A DNA stretch of 64,000 bases from Candidatus Gastranaerophilales bacterium (GCA_944325785.1 CALVBN010000001.1:124001-188000), one strand, 5' to 3'; shown: positions 46,556 to 57,717, counted from the stretch's first letter. The notes: generated by a model from the letters alone, not told the origin. A program made the numbers and translations.

Positions 46556-47275
46556 TTACAAAATATCGCCTATTAAAAGTGTATGCTCTTTATTTTCGTT
46601 ATCTATTAATCTTAATGCGCCTTTATCTGTGATATCTTTTGCAACTCCGGTCAGCTTATTATCAAAAACTTGTACAGTAATTTCTTCACCTAAAAAGCTT
46701 GCATACTTCACATATTCATTTTTGATTACCGGAAAACCGCAGGCAATGAAACTATCATACCTCAAACAAAAACAATCTAAAAGCTTTTTGAGAAACTTTT
46801 CCTTGTCAACTGTATGCCCAAGCTCTATATTTAAAGATGTTGCAGGCTGGTTAATCCTTTCCATTACTAATTTATCGGCATTTATATTAATGCCGAATCC
46901 TAAAACAATCCCCTTGAGAATACCTTTTTCAATAACACCCTCAGCTAGAATACCTGCGATTTTTTTCTTATTTATCCTTACGTCATTCGGCCACTTTATC
47001 TGCGGGCTGATATTATACTCTGCAATGGTATTTGCAATAACAACACTCAGGTACTGCGTCAAGTTAGAATACACTTCTTCCATCTTATCAGACGGTTTTA
47101 GAATCAAGCTTGCATATATATTATCCTCGCCCGCATAATCCCAACGGCGGTTTAATCTTCCTCTCCCTGCAGTTTGATGATACGTATACACAAGAGTTTT
47201 ATCTGAAAATTCTTCTATATGCTCTCTTGCATACTTATTAGTTGAATCTGCCTGCTCTAAATAAACAAAGTTCAT
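46556..47275 (-). CDS. birA: Biotin-protein ligase
   Basis: A 239-residue ligase without the N-terminal DNA-binding domain of E. coli BirA. TYHQTAGRGRLNRRWDY is the biotinyl-AMP loop, IKWPNDVRINKKKIAGIL the catalytic region, and a small C-terminal SH3-like domain follows. It should biotinylate Lys561 of the oxaloacetate decarboxylase alpha subunit encoded next. TAAAAT ends six bases before its ATG on the minus strand. Confidence 0.93.
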   Translation of the reverse strand: MNFVYLEQADSTNKYAREHIEEFSDKTLVYTYHQTAGRGRLNRRWDYAGEDNIYASLILKPSDKMEEVYSNLTQYLSVVIANTIAEYNISPQIKWPNDVRINKKKIAGILAEGVIEKGILKGIVLGFGININADKLVMERINQPATSLNIELGHTVDKEKFLKKLLDCFCLRYDSFIACGFPVIKNEYVKYASFLGEEITVQVFDNKLTGVAKDITDKGALRLIDNENKEHTLLIGDIL

Positions 47276-47281
47276 TATTTT

Positions 47282-47287
47282 ATTTTA
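47282..47287 (-). promoter_or_regulatory. -10 box of birA, possibly leaderless
   Basis: On the minus strand TAAAAT is followed by exactly six bases and then the ATG at 47275. There is no Shine-Dalgarno sequence. Confidence 0.4.
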
Positions 47288-47298
47288 CAACAAAAAAA

Positions 47299-47325
47299 CT
47301 GCTCCGAAACTTAATTCGAAGCAGT
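47299..47325 (-). terminator. Terminator of the 690-residue protein gene
   Basis: ACTGCTCCGAA pairs imperfectly with TTCGAAGCAGT; a T-run follows on the minus strand. Confidence 0.75.
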
Positions 47326-47363
47326 CCTCTTTGTATGTACACATTAGGTTTGCAAATTTTATT

Positions 47364-49436
47364 TTAAACTGACAGCTTTGTCTTAACTTTAGGATTCATT
47401 TCGACTTCCTTAGCTGTATCAGCATTTGGTTTCATTACAATTTCTTGAGCTTTTTGTTCTTTGGGTTTATCGTCGCCGTTAAACTTTCTGCCCATCCAGT
47501 TAGCGATAGGAGTAATTACAACAGGTGTCAGATATCTATAAATCAATGTAAATGTGATTAAACTTCCAAGAGCATTGATACTTTTCAGTTTATCTCCAAA
47601 AGATTTCTTTAAGGTTTCAGCTTCTTCTTTTGAAATTTGCCCGAGAGCAATCTGCTGTTCTTTCAATCCGCAATATGTATACTCAAATTTTTTCTTGAAA
47701 TTTGTCAAATATTTACTTACTGTGTATGCACAAATCGCTGGAATAATGCAACATAGTCCCTGGTTTACTGTTAAAGTTTTTCTGCTCTTAGGATCTAAAT
47801 CATCGTTGTGCCAAGTTCTATACATATATGTAGCACTAGTCAGCACAGAACCTATAGTTGCAAGGTGTTCAGTCATCTCACCCGGCGCCTTTGCAAGTTT
47901 TTCTGAAGCCTTTTGGATTTTTTCAGATTTATAAACCGCTTTGCCATAAGTACTGCCGTATAATTTTCCAATCCATTTGCCAAAAGCGCTTTCCTTTTTC
48001 CCTCTAAAAGAAGGTGATTTTGTTTCTGACGGCTTATTAGATTCTGCATTTGCTAATGCAGGTTTTGGAGTATCTTTTAGCTGTTCTTTGGGTTTCTTGC
48101 TTTTTTCTAAATGGAATACATTTTTCAGAACTATCGGAATTAAGTAAATAGTACCTACTGCGACAGGGATTCTTGTTACAATATCCGGAAGCCAGCCGAA
48201 TATTTTATCACTTATAGTATTAACCTTATCTGCTGTCAGCTCTTCCTGAGTAACAGGAGTGCCTAGTTTTTCAGGAACTTCATTACTATTTTCGCGTTTT
48301 ATATTGTTTTGGTAAGATATATACTTTTCAACCGGCTTGCCTTTTTTAATTTCTTCTCTTTTTAAGCCTGTATAAAGCGGAGTTGCATGTGCAGTCTCTT
48401 TATAAGAAGACAAGTGAATCATATCCAAATCAAGTTTAAACGGAGTTCCGTCCGTATTCTTCCAGGAATCAGGATGCAGACGCTTGCCATTCTTTTCTAT
48501 AGAACTGATATCTAAGCCAGGCATTACTTCTTTCAAGAAATCTTTATCGATATGAGCAAGAGAGAAGAAGTTTGTATCTTTATATTTTTTCAAAGAACCG
48601 CCCATACCGTCTTCTCTTACAGCTATAAACATGTCTTTTAAGTTAAGTTTGATTTTTTGCCCGTTTCTATCCACCCATTCACTCACGGGTTTATTTTTCA
48701 TAGCTTCTAAATCGACATCAACACCAAAATCTTTTAAGGTTGATTCTGATATTTCAGAAATATGTTTCGGCTGGGCAACTTTTGCAACATCCTTATATTC
48801 CTTTGAGAATTTATTGCCAAGCTTATCTGTCCATTCCTCAACAGGTTTTCTGAGGTTCTTGGCTTTATCAGCCCATATAGATTCTATATTTAAATTAGGA
48901 TATTTTTTCTGAAGGATGTTAACACTCAAATCTTTTAAATAATTATTCTTTGCATATTTAATACCTTTAGAAAAAGGAGTTGCTATTAATAATGAGCTTA
49001 CAATTCCTGCTCCGCCTGATGACATAGAATGTGCGGAGGCATACATATTATCTTGCTTACTTTTTTTAGTTGGTATTGCCATAATTGTTAACGGTCTTAA
49101 ACCAATACAAACAACCGCAGAGATTAAGGATTGAACAAAAACCTCATGCCCCATAAAGTTTAATATAGTATCAAAAAAGCGGCTTTTTAGAAACTTATCC
49201 AATCCTGTCTCTTTATCCGCCGCTTTTCTTGAATTATCTATAACTTTCTTTACAATTTCTTTTTTGCCCTTAAAAGACACTCCCGCGTCATAATAATCTT
49301 GAAGGGCAGAATTGTTCGGCTTTCGCATTTGCTCCGAATAATTTAATCTAATCTCATTTGGGATAGTAACACTGTTGGTTGATTCTTGTTTTCTCCCTAG
49401 GGAGTTTAGATTTTGCGTTGTATGAATCTTCATCAT
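47364..49436 (-). CDS. Large membrane protein with SFKG tag and three WxDxxG repeats
   Basis: A 690-residue protein with no family I recognise. VSFKGKK lies at about residues 53-59, and PSFRGKK occurs again near residue 470. Several hydrophobic segments (for example SLISAVVCIGLRPLTIMAIP, IPVAVGTIYLIPIVL, ALGSLITFTLIYRYLTPVV) mark it as membrane-bound. Between residues 180 and 345 a unit recurs three times: an LdIeSI-like helix, then KPVEEWTDKLGNKF, KPVSEWVDRNGQKI and HPDSWKNTDGTPF, each followed by a (K)LDLKDM-like stretch. I start it at ATG 49436 with GGAAAC upstream, not at the TTG nine bases earlier. Confidence 0.65.
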   Translation of the reverse strand: MMKIHTTQNLNSLGRKQESTNSVTIPNEIRLNYSEQMRKPNNSALQDYYDAGVSFKGKKEIVKKVIDNSRKAADKETGLDKFLKSRFFDTILNFMGHEVFVQSLISAVVCIGLRPLTIMAIPTKKSKQDNMYASAHSMSSGGAGIVSSLLIATPFSKGIKYAKNNYLKDLSVNILQKKYPNLNIESIWADKAKNLRKPVEEWTDKLGNKFSKEYKDVAKVAQPKHISEISESTLKDFGVDVDLEAMKNKPVSEWVDRNGQKIKLNLKDMFIAVREDGMGGSLKKYKDTNFFSLAHIDKDFLKEVMPGLDISSIEKNGKRLHPDSWKNTDGTPFKLDLDMIHLSSYKETAHATPLYTGLKREEIKKGKPVEKYISYQNNIKRENSNEVPEKLGTPVTQEELTADKVNTISDKIFGWLPDIVTRIPVAVGTIYLIPIVLKNVFHLEKSKKPKEQLKDTPKPALANAESNKPSETKSPSFRGKKESAFGKWIGKLYGSTYGKAVYKSEKIQKASEKLAKAPGEMTEHLATIGSVLTSATYMYRTWHNDDLDPKSRKTLTVNQGLCCIIPAICAYTVSKYLTNFKKKFEYTYCGLKEQQIALGQISKEEAETLKKSFGDKLKSINALGSLITFTLIYRYLTPVVITPIANWMGRKFNGDDKPKEQKAQEIVMKPNADTAKEVEMNPKVKTKLSV

Positions 49437-49530
49437 AGTTTCCAATCTAAATTAACTGTCTACACATCTATAGTAAAACAAAGAAAAATTTTTTTTGCTA
49501 GTTTGTGACAAATTTGTTACAATTGGTTTG

Positions 49531-49570
49531 GACTAAGTGACTAAGTGATTAAGTGACTAGGTGACTAAGA
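49531..49570 (+). repeat. Five tandem 8-bp GACTAAGT repeats
   Basis: The units read GACTAAGT, GACTAAGT, GATTAAGT, GACTAGGT and GACTAAGA. They end where the next gene's first ATG (49570) begins. A two-unit form occurs at 3891-3910. Confidence 0.85.
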
Positions 49571-50436
49571 TGTTTAAGAGAAATGGTTTTAGACCGGTTA
49601 CAATAAATATGAAAAAGATAGTTTATGTACTTATATTGTTAATATTTCTTTCAAATAAAACGCATGCCTTGGACTTGGACATGACTGTTGATGATGAAAT
49701 CAGAAAAAACTATAACCCGTCTAAACTTATTCAAGATACAGGGGGTGAAGAAGAAACGCTTCCGGATCTGCCGGTCATACTCGACATGGAAGATGATAAT
49801 ATACAGCCTGCAGAAATAAAAACACAAACTGCACCTCCTAAGCAGATTGTAAGCACAGGAAATATAAAAATCCGCAGAGGAACAAGCTTTAATGTAGTAA
49901 ACTCCTCAAAAATATCTGACTGGCAGAGAAAAGGAACAACCGTAAAATTTACGGCAAAAACTCCGATTGTAAAAAAGAAATACACAATTCCGGCTTCAAC
50001 AGTTTTTATAGGCGAAGTTATTGAATCGCACCAGCCTCAAATCACATGCAACGGAGGGCTGGTAGTTATAAGAGTGAAAAGCATGCTCTATAAAGGGCAG
50101 ACGATCCCTATTAACGCATACGTTACAAGAGCCGATGCAAAAAAAATATTCCTCAACAATATCAAAGGCGACAGAACATATCTAAAAACTATGTGGAAAA
50201 AAGGTAACTGGGGCAGAACATTATTCGGCAGAATGTTTAACCTTACGGTTAACCTTGGAGGGGACGGCGCTACATTGCTTTTATCCCCCTTTCCTCTTGC
50301 TTACGGAACAATCTGTTTGGGGGTAAATACACTTGTTTCGCCAATAACAGCATTCTTCTCAAAGGGCGGGCATGTTTCAATCCCCGCAGGAAGCGAATTC
50401 AGAATAAAACTTCTTGATGATGCGTTTATCGACTAA
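49570..50436 (+). CDS. Exported protein of unknown function
   Basis: A protein of about 288 residues from ATG 49570, or 275 from ATG 49609, which gives a clean signal peptide (MKKIVYVLILLIFLSNKTHA). The acidic, proline-rich linker (about residues 40-85) leads to a beta-rich domain (NIKIRRGTSFNVVNSSKIS, VKFTAKTPIVKKKYTIPASTVF, IRVKSMLYKGQTIPINAYV). It ends with a hydrophobic segment (ATLLLSPFPLAYGTICLGVN) and VSIPAGSEFRIKLLDD. The IPAG...RIKL end recalls VirB10/TraB-like beta-barrel domains, but the match is too weak to name it. No ribosome binding site is obvious; tandem repeats sit at the start. Confidence 0.65.
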   Translation: MFKRNGFRPVTINMKKIVYVLILLIFLSNKTHALDLDMTVDDEIRKNYNPSKLIQDTGGEEETLPDLPVILDMEDDNIQPAEIKTQTAPPKQIVSTGNIKIRRGTSFNVVNSSKISDWQRKGTTVKFTAKTPIVKKKYTIPASTVFIGEVIESHQPQITCNGGLVVIRVKSMLYKGQTIPINAYVTRADAKKIFLNNIKGDRTYLKTMWKKGNWGRTLFGRMFNLTVNLGGDGATLLLSPFPLAYGTICLGVNTLVSPITAFFSKGGHVSIPAGSEFRIKLLDDAFID

Positions 50437-50487
50437 TCTATCGTGGCGAACCTTTTATTTGAAGAAATTATGCCTTATGTGTAATTT

Positions 50488-51996
50488 CTAAAATAAATTG
50501 ACCACATTTTGTTCTTCAAAACGCGGGCATGTATTCCAAACAAGAGTCGGAATAATATCCCCCGGAGTCCTGCCCTGGAATTGGCATTTACAGCACCCTT
50601 TAACCATATTTGTAGAACCATCTACGACAGGTTGAAAATATTTACAGCACTGGCAGATTTTCAGCGACAAACCATAATCACTAAGCTTTGCAGAAAGCTC
50701 TCTTATCGCATCAACCATCCGCAAGTGATTATTCTTAGTTGTGTATGTTTTGTTTTTATTAATAAACTTAACCCTTGCAAGCCCGTCGTCAGATATCAAT
50801 TCAAGCTTGCACGGAAAATCATTTTTCCCGTCTGTCACAATAATATCTGTTATCATTTTCTCTATATTATGCTTGCGGGTTAATGACGCAATAAAGTTTC
50901 TTGTGCCTCTTATCGGCGGGAAATTATATATTATATGAGCTATTGAGTACAGGGGATATGCAAATAAATACAGATATTCTTTTGCATAAATTCCGGCATT
51001 AAAAAGACTTACACAAAACGCAAGCGCCAAAACTATAAAAGTAATCAAAATAGTTGAATACCCGACTATAAAAGGGAATTTGTATGAATGGACCAGCAGA
51101 AGGGCATATATTAATACACATGTGAGCCAGTTCGGCTGAATCAGCGAGCATACATACTCTTGAGTTGTAAAATTAGGACATTTCATAATATTGGCTCTAA
51201 AAATGTTTATCCTCTGCGACAAAGAAGGAATTCTAGTATCATAACAGCTTATGTCCTTGTATACTTTTAAGTCGCTTACAAAAGCAACTGCCGTTTTTTC
51301 TTTCGCAAGTTTCAGCGTATAAACAACTTCGTCTGTTTTATCCTTAAAATCAAAGCTTCCTATTTGATTTAGCAAGTATTTCTTTATAACAAAATTGTCC
51401 GTATTGATTAAGTTGGTAAGTCCGAGCCTTGTCCTTGTCGCCATGATAAAACGCGAAACATATCTGGAATAGGTAGCCTTCACGCAATCCCAAAATTTCA
51501 ACTCTTTATACTCGCCTATATAGTTCACCATCGGTATAAATACGCTGTATTTGCTCAAATAGTAATTAACATTTGTTAAAAAGTCAGAGTCTACATAGTT
51601 GTTTGCGTCCAAAAAGACATACGCATCCAAATTTTGAGCTTCTGAAAGTTTCTCTGCAAGAATAGAGTATGCCTGGCTTTTGCCGATAGGCTCAAGATTA
51701 TTTATATTAATAACCTTAACATCTAAATCGGTTTGAAGCGTAACATCTGAAATATTTTCACACTTATCTAAAATGGCATATATTGTATAACGCTGTTTAG
51801 GATAGCTCTGGTTTTTGAGCTGTTTTATCAGATTTTCCAAAGTATCAGTTTTGCCTGTAGCATAAACAACCACACAGATATTAGAATCTTTAGAGGTATA
51901 TTTATCTCTTACCTTTTTAACCGGCTTGAGGCTTGCGCAGGCTAGTACAATATAAAAAAGTGTAAAAATTGTTACATATAAATAAAGAATAGTCAT
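50488..51996 (-). CDS. Membrane-bound glycosyltransferase-like protein with C-terminal Cys cluster
   Basis: A 502-residue protein. One N-terminal helix precedes a GT2-like domain: ICVVVYATGKTDTLENLIKQLKNQSYP, YVFLDANNYVDSDFL (FLDANN in place of a DxD) and ATRTRLGLTNLINTDNFVI. Three or four helices follow (about residues 285-365), as in processive GT2 enzymes. The last 130 residues are soluble, with a Cys-rich end (CQCCKYF, CCKCQF, TCPRFE) that could bind zinc. I start it at ATG 51996, which has GGGAGA upstream. Substrate unknown. Confidence 0.7.
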   Translation of the reverse strand: MTILYLYVTIFTLFYIVLACASLKPVKKVRDKYTSKDSNICVVVYATGKTDTLENLIKQLKNQSYPKQRYTIYAILDKCENISDVTLQTDLDVKVININNLEPIGKSQAYSILAEKLSEAQNLDAYVFLDANNYVDSDFLTNVNYYLSKYSVFIPMVNYIGEYKELKFWDCVKATYSRYVSRFIMATRTRLGLTNLINTDNFVIKKYLLNQIGSFDFKDKTDEVVYTLKLAKEKTAVAFVSDLKVYKDISCYDTRIPSLSQRINIFRANIMKCPNFTTQEYVCSLIQPNWLTCVLIYALLLVHSYKFPFIVGYSTILITFIVLALAFCVSLFNAGIYAKEYLYLFAYPLYSIAHIIYNFPPIRGTRNFIASLTRKHNIEKMITDIIVTDGKNDFPCKLELISDDGLARVKFINKNKTYTTKNNHLRMVDAIRELSAKLSDYGLSLKICQCCKYFQPVVDGSTNMVKGCCKCQFQGRTPGDIIPTLVWNTCPRFEEQNVVNLF

Positions 51997-52168
51997 AATA
52001 ATATCTCCCAAAAAAGTTTACTCTAAAAAAAACATTTTCTCAAATAAAATACTTGATTTAGAAAAATGTCTATGTTAAATTAGATTCTGCCGGGGGTTAA
52101 TGAACGGCGGGGGAAAATGAAGATAATCCCTGATAACCCAATAAATAGCCGGTTTGAAAATTAATTGC

Positions 52169-53835
<1,667 letters not shown>

Positions 53836-54180
53836 ATCTGAATCTCCTAGAAATCTGAATTTCTATTTTTATTTCTGACTCACTTCTTAGAAAAGTAAAT
53901 ATAGGTTGGCAGACGATTTCACCGCTAGCATTTGAGAGAATCCCAATGTGAAAAGCTTTTCAAGGCTAAGAATATCCTTCGCAAGAAATCTTTTGGAAGT
54001 TCATCTCGCTGCGAAAAATAGTGTCGTTTTGTTGCCTCTTGGAATAAAACATCAATAAAATCAAGAGTACAGAAGATTTCGTTGTGTGGTATTTGTGATG
54101 GTGATGTGTTGTTCAATGAGTTGTTTTCAGCAAAAGAAATGCCACGCCAAAGCGTGGCAAAGAAATTGAAAGAAGATCTA
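53836..54180. other. 345-bp gap between the two recombinase genes
   Basis: A 63-codon minus-strand frame (53925-54116, TTG start) has no ribosome binding site and I do not call it. A hairpin TGCCACGC/GCGTGGCA (54140-54159) after the upstream recombinase gene is a probable terminator. AGGAGAT-like sequence at about 53848 is the ribosome binding site of the downstream recombinase. Confidence 0.5.
54140..54160 (-). terminator. Probable terminator of the second recombinase gene
   Basis: An 8-bp stem TGCCACGC/GCGTGGCA with a 4-base loop; minus-strand flank is TTTCTTTT. Confidence 0.55.
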
Positions 54181-55635
54181 CTATCTTTTTCGGATTTTGC
54201 GGAATGCTGACTTGAATGTCATTTTCAGACCTTTTTCAGTACATTTAAAACTATTTGCAAGCAGTTCTAAAGCTTTTCGCTTTGTTTTAGAATCAAACAC
54301 CGTATAGACATCATAAAGGCGCTTTTGCAAATTCTCAGCAACATTATTTTTGATAGTTTCAATTTGTTTTTGTGTGTAATAAATCTTAGAGTCAAGGTCA
54401 CCATATTCTTCTTGAATAAGGGCTTTAGCCCCTCTAATATATTCCTCATCAACGATTTCATCTTCAACAATTCTCTTATACAATCGTCTTTCCCTATCAT
54501 ATTTTCGGCTAACATCACGCCTATAGCCACTTAGTTTTTGTGTCATAGGATAAAGCTCATCTTTTATGGCTTCATTGATTATCTCTTTAGGAATAAGTCC
54601 TAAGCGGATTTCCTTGAGATAAGATTCAACATCTTTGTCAATAACGATTTCTGGGATAGATAAATGTTCATTGCATTTTGGATTTGTGCAACGGTAATAG
54701 ACATAACGCTTGCCATTAGGCTTTTCCTTCACATCTCCAACCATAAAACCGCCACAATTCTCACATTTTAGCAACTGTGAATACAATAAAGCGTGTTTTC
54801 GAGGGGACTTCGGGGCTAAATTCAGCAATTTTTGGACTTTATCATATACATCCTCTGAAACAATAGCCTTATGATTACCATTAACATACTCACCTGCCTG
54901 TTTGACATAATATTTTCCTGTGTAGAAGGGATTTTTGAGCATAGAGATAAGAGATTGCTTAGGAATTATTTTAGAAGGTTGAAATTCATACCTAAACCCT
55001 AACTCATAAAGCTTTTCTGCGACTTCAACAACAGTATATTCTCCTGTTGCATAGAGTTCAAAAGCTTTTTTCACGAAATCAGCACGCTTTTTCATAGTCA
55101 CAGCGGTTTTCAATCTTTTGTCATTTTTGTACCCATACGGTGACCTGTTAGGACGGAATCCTTCTAGTGCTCTTGCCTTAATTCCAGCTTTGCATTTTTC
55201 TTTATCTAAGCGCACTCTATAATTAGAAACACCTAATACTGTATCTAACATCAGCATTTCACTAGATTCAATAGGGGCTTGTAAGTAAAGCCTTTCTTGA
55301 ACAAAAATGGCGGTTAGTCCTTCATCTTCGACTTGCTGAATAATTTTGTAGCCGTCTACAGGGTTTCTAGACATTCTATCAACAAAAGCAAAGATAACAA
55401 CATCAGCAACACCCTTACGGAGTTTTTCAACCATTTCGTTGAACATTTTGCGCTTTTCAGGTTTCATTGCGCTGCCCTTTTCTTTGTAGATTTTTTCAAT
55501 CTCTAATTTGTACTTTTTTGCAAAATCCAAGCAGAGGGTTTCTTGTTCATCTAAAGATGTTCCTTTGCCTTGGTCTTCACTGGATACTCTACAATAGACG
55601 AGAGCTCTTTTTTTCTTAATATCTTTAATTAGCAT
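54181..55635 (-). CDS. Large serine recombinase (second)
   Basis: A 484-residue recombinase. Catalytic Ser18 lies in VYCRVSSEDQG, followed by FAFVDRMSRNPVDG (resolvase helix), the recombinase domain (RSPYGYKNDKRLK, GEYTVVEVAEKLYELG) and a zinc ribbon (CENCGGF then CTNPKCNEHL), then a long coiled coil. It differs clearly from the neighbour in sequence but has the same plan. I start it at ATG 55635 after GGAGAAA; the frame opens 192 bases earlier but there overlaps the ATPase gene. Two different recombinases side by side resemble the ccrA/ccrB pair of SCC elements. Confidence 0.9.
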   Translation of the reverse strand: MLIKDIKKKRALVYCRVSSEDQGKGTSLDEQETLCLDFAKKYKLEIEKIYKEKGSAMKPEKRKMFNEMVEKLRKGVADVVIFAFVDRMSRNPVDGYKIIQQVEDEGLTAIFVQERLYLQAPIESSEMLMLDTVLGVSNYRVRLDKEKCKAGIKARALEGFRPNRSPYGYKNDKRLKTAVTMKKRADFVKKAFELYATGEYTVVEVAEKLYELGFRYEFQPSKIIPKQSLISMLKNPFYTGKYYVKQAGEYVNGNHKAIVSEDVYDKVQKLLNLAPKSPRKHALLYSQLLKCENCGGFMVGDVKEKPNGKRYVYYRCTNPKCNEHLSIPEIVIDKDVESYLKEIRLGLIPKEIINEAIKDELYPMTQKLSGYRRDVSRKYDRERRLYKRIVEDEIVDEEYIRGAKALIQEEYGDLDSKIYYTQKQIETIKNNVAENLQKRLYDVYTVFDSKTKRKALELLANSFKCTEKGLKMTFKSAFRKIRKR

Positions 55636-55723
55636 AATTATTTCTCCTTTCTTTGCTAATTTTTCACGTGAAGGTATCGTGCTTATAACTAAGTACAATA
55701 CTATTTTTGTTTTCTGAGTGTTA

Positions 55724-57412
55724 TTATTCCTCATCGCAACTATTTTCAGGATTTGTAAGCCACATTTGTTGTTTGCGGAGTATTTCAAGTAAATACTCAT
55801 TTTCGGACACATCAATTGAGATAGCACGATTAATCTCTTTCATAGAGATACTATGAGTATCAAAACGCTTGTCATTAGCCACTAAAAGCCTGAATTGTGA
55901 CGCTTTCATCATTGCTTTAGGATTAGCAGCATTATACTTTTCAAGAAACCTGTTTAAGTTTAGCCTTAGAATACTATTTCTCATAAGTTTCCAGTCAGTA
56001 CAATTTTCAAGCTTTCCTGCTTCAACCAGTCTTGTGATATCATTCAATATAGTATCACCTGAGCGTACCTCTGCGCTCATGTAGCTTTGTAGCATTTTGT
56101 CGTATTCAACCGCCATATTAATCAAGTCTACGACTTGATAGTTAAGAATACTATTGATTATATGCCACATTGTGCCAGATATAGCCAGTGTAGAAATATG
56201 TCTACCCTTGTTAGATAGTTTTTGAGTCAGGCATTCAAATATTTTCGCATAAATCTCCGGAATTTTACCCCTAAAATGCAGTAATATGAATAGGATTTGC
56301 GATAGTTCCTTTTGTCTTTCTCTATCAAAGTAGGGGAAGTCATCAAGGTTGAATTGCCCTTTTTTCAAAGTCGCAAAGGCTAACCTATTCAACAACTGCA
56401 TTGTTGGCTTAGGGAAAAAATAATTTGAAGTTGCCACAAAACTCGTAAAGATAGGCAATCTTTCGATTTCGTCATTTTTTCCCCTTGCTCTTGAAATCCT
56501 CGCAAATGCATTCTTTACGATTTGCTCATACTTTGACATAACTTCGGGTTGCAATTCCTCTATGCAGACAGGAATATTGAGCCTAGAAGACATCTCCTTC
56601 ATAACGGCATAAATTGTTGAATCCCCGCTCAAGTAACTGGAGTTATCTAAGCCATAGATTGCAGCAATTAACATTAACAGGGTACTTTTCCCTGACTCAC
56701 TCTCTCCTACAAATAGAACAGGTGCAAAACCTTGAGCAATATCTTGGAAAATATCCCAAAACATAATACCCAGAGCTACACCAAAAGAAGTGAGAACTGC
56801 ATAATCTTTGAAGGTGGCTCTAAAAGTACCAAAAAATTCTTCAAATATCTTTCGCCACGCTTTTGTAGTAGGGTAAAGAACCGTCTTGCAAGTTTTTTTC
56901 AAATCTACAAGGCTCTGTTCTTCAGGAATAGAATCACTGTCTGTGGTATAAACAAGCTGATAATCATCTAAGCTAAGTTGGGCATTTGCCCATATATGCT
57001 TTTGGTCTTGTGTTCCAGCGCAAACGTATACGTTTCGGAGTTTTGCTCCTTCGTACCACTCTTTCTTGTTTTTTCTGAATTGCTTTTCAGTCATTTCAAT
57101 GTTGAAATTAGCTGTGTGTGCGTTTGTCTTGAGTAAAAACGCTTTTTTGTCGTTAAGGTGTTGACTATCATACTCAACCACAAGGTAATCGGAATGTTTC
57201 CCCGAGGTACTAACCCCTAAAGACAATTTTTCAGTCTTTGTCGGTGGATTAGTTCTGTAGTCAAACTCTCGGACTACATGTAACGGCTTGATGACCGTTT
57301 TTTCATCTTCCCAATCGGGTTGATAGTAGTTTTCCTCTTTTGTGTTTTCCTTTTTAACCTGTGCTACTACAACAGGTAACATTTTCTTTTCTTCTGTTTT
57401 ATTCATTGTCAT
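55724..57412 (-). CDS. P-loop ATPase, DUF927/Cch-like
   Basis: A 562-residue protein. The N-terminal 180 residues are a soluble domain without a clear match. A P-loop ATPase follows with Walker A GESESGKST at 236-244, an acidic Walker-B-like strand (VCIEELQ, near 283), sensor-like SFVATSNYFFPKP (about 330) and TLAISGTMWHII. This layout (a helical entry LTSFGVALGIMFWDIF, then FVGESESGKST) resembles the DUF927/MCM-like ATPases carried by mobile elements, including Cch of SCCmec. It probably loads or drives DNA unwinding of the excised element. It overlaps a 38-residue gene upstream by 14 bases and precedes the recombinase genes. Confidence 0.75.
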   Translation of the reverse strand: MTMNKTEEKKMLPVVVAQVKKENTKEENYYQPDWEDEKTVIKPLHVVREFDYRTNPPTKTEKLSLGVSTSGKHSDYLVVEYDSQHLNDKKAFLLKTNAHTANFNIEMTEKQFRKNKKEWYEGAKLRNVYVCAGTQDQKHIWANAQLSLDDYQLVYTTDSDSIPEEQSLVDLKKTCKTVLYPTTKAWRKIFEEFFGTFRATFKDYAVLTSFGVALGIMFWDIFQDIAQGFAPVLFVGESESGKSTLLMLIAAIYGLDNSSYLSGDSTIYAVMKEMSSRLNIPVCIEELQPEVMSKYEQIVKNAFARISRARGKNDEIERLPIFTSFVATSNYFFPKPTMQLLNRLAFATLKKGQFNLDDFPYFDRERQKELSQILFILLHFRGKIPEIYAKIFECLTQKLSNKGRHISTLAISGTMWHIINSILNYQVVDLINMAVEYDKMLQSYMSAEVRSGDTILNDITRLVEAGKLENCTDWKLMRNSILRLNLNRFLEKYNAANPKAMMKASQFRLLVANDKRFDTHSISMKEINRAISIDVSENEYLLEILRKQQMWLTNPENSCDEE

Positions 57413-57515
57413 ACCCTTTAATAATTTCTTTAACTACGATTTGCAACAATTCTTTCAGTTGTTGCTGTTGTGTAATGTCAAAATCTGTGACCATAAGTTT
57501 GGCAGATACTTTCAT
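57399..57515 (-). CDS. 38-residue protein at the head of the recombinase operon
   Basis: MKVSAKLMVTDFDITQQQQL is followed by an amphipathic helix ending VVKEIIKGYDNE. It has an AAAGGAAAG ribosome binding site and a 14-base overlap with the ATPase gene (ATGACAATGAATAA), typical of coupled translation. In SCC elements a small protein also accompanies cch. No family is recognised. Confidence 0.6.
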   Translation of the reverse strand: MKVSAKLMVTDFDITQQQQLKELLQIVVKEIIKGYDNE

Positions 57516-57547
57516 GATATCTTTCCTTTCTTGTTAAGAGTTCCCAA

Positions 57548-57577
57548 TCTTTGCAGCTTAATAAATGGCTGCAAAGA
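57548..57577 (-). promoter_or_regulatory. Leader hairpin before the recombinase operon
   Basis: TCTTTGCAGC and GCTGCAAAGA form a perfect 10-bp stem with a 10-base loop, 33 bases before the ATG of the 38-residue gene. Confidence 0.5.
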
Positions 57578-57717
57578 AAGGTAGCCCTTGGGTTTATGTA
57601 TATTTTACTGTCTTTATTTGAGTCAACATCGACAATACACAGATGTTGTGAGTTCATTATGCAATAAGGAAAAAGCTTTGTCAAACTAGCCTTTCCCAAA
57701 CCATTTGTAAAAAGTGA

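Noticed and set aside
46521..47138. 205-residue plus-strand frame
   Set aside because: Antisense to birA; no start signals.
53925..54116. 63-codon frame between the recombinases
   Set aside because: TTG start without ribosome binding site and no recognisable features; may be chance.
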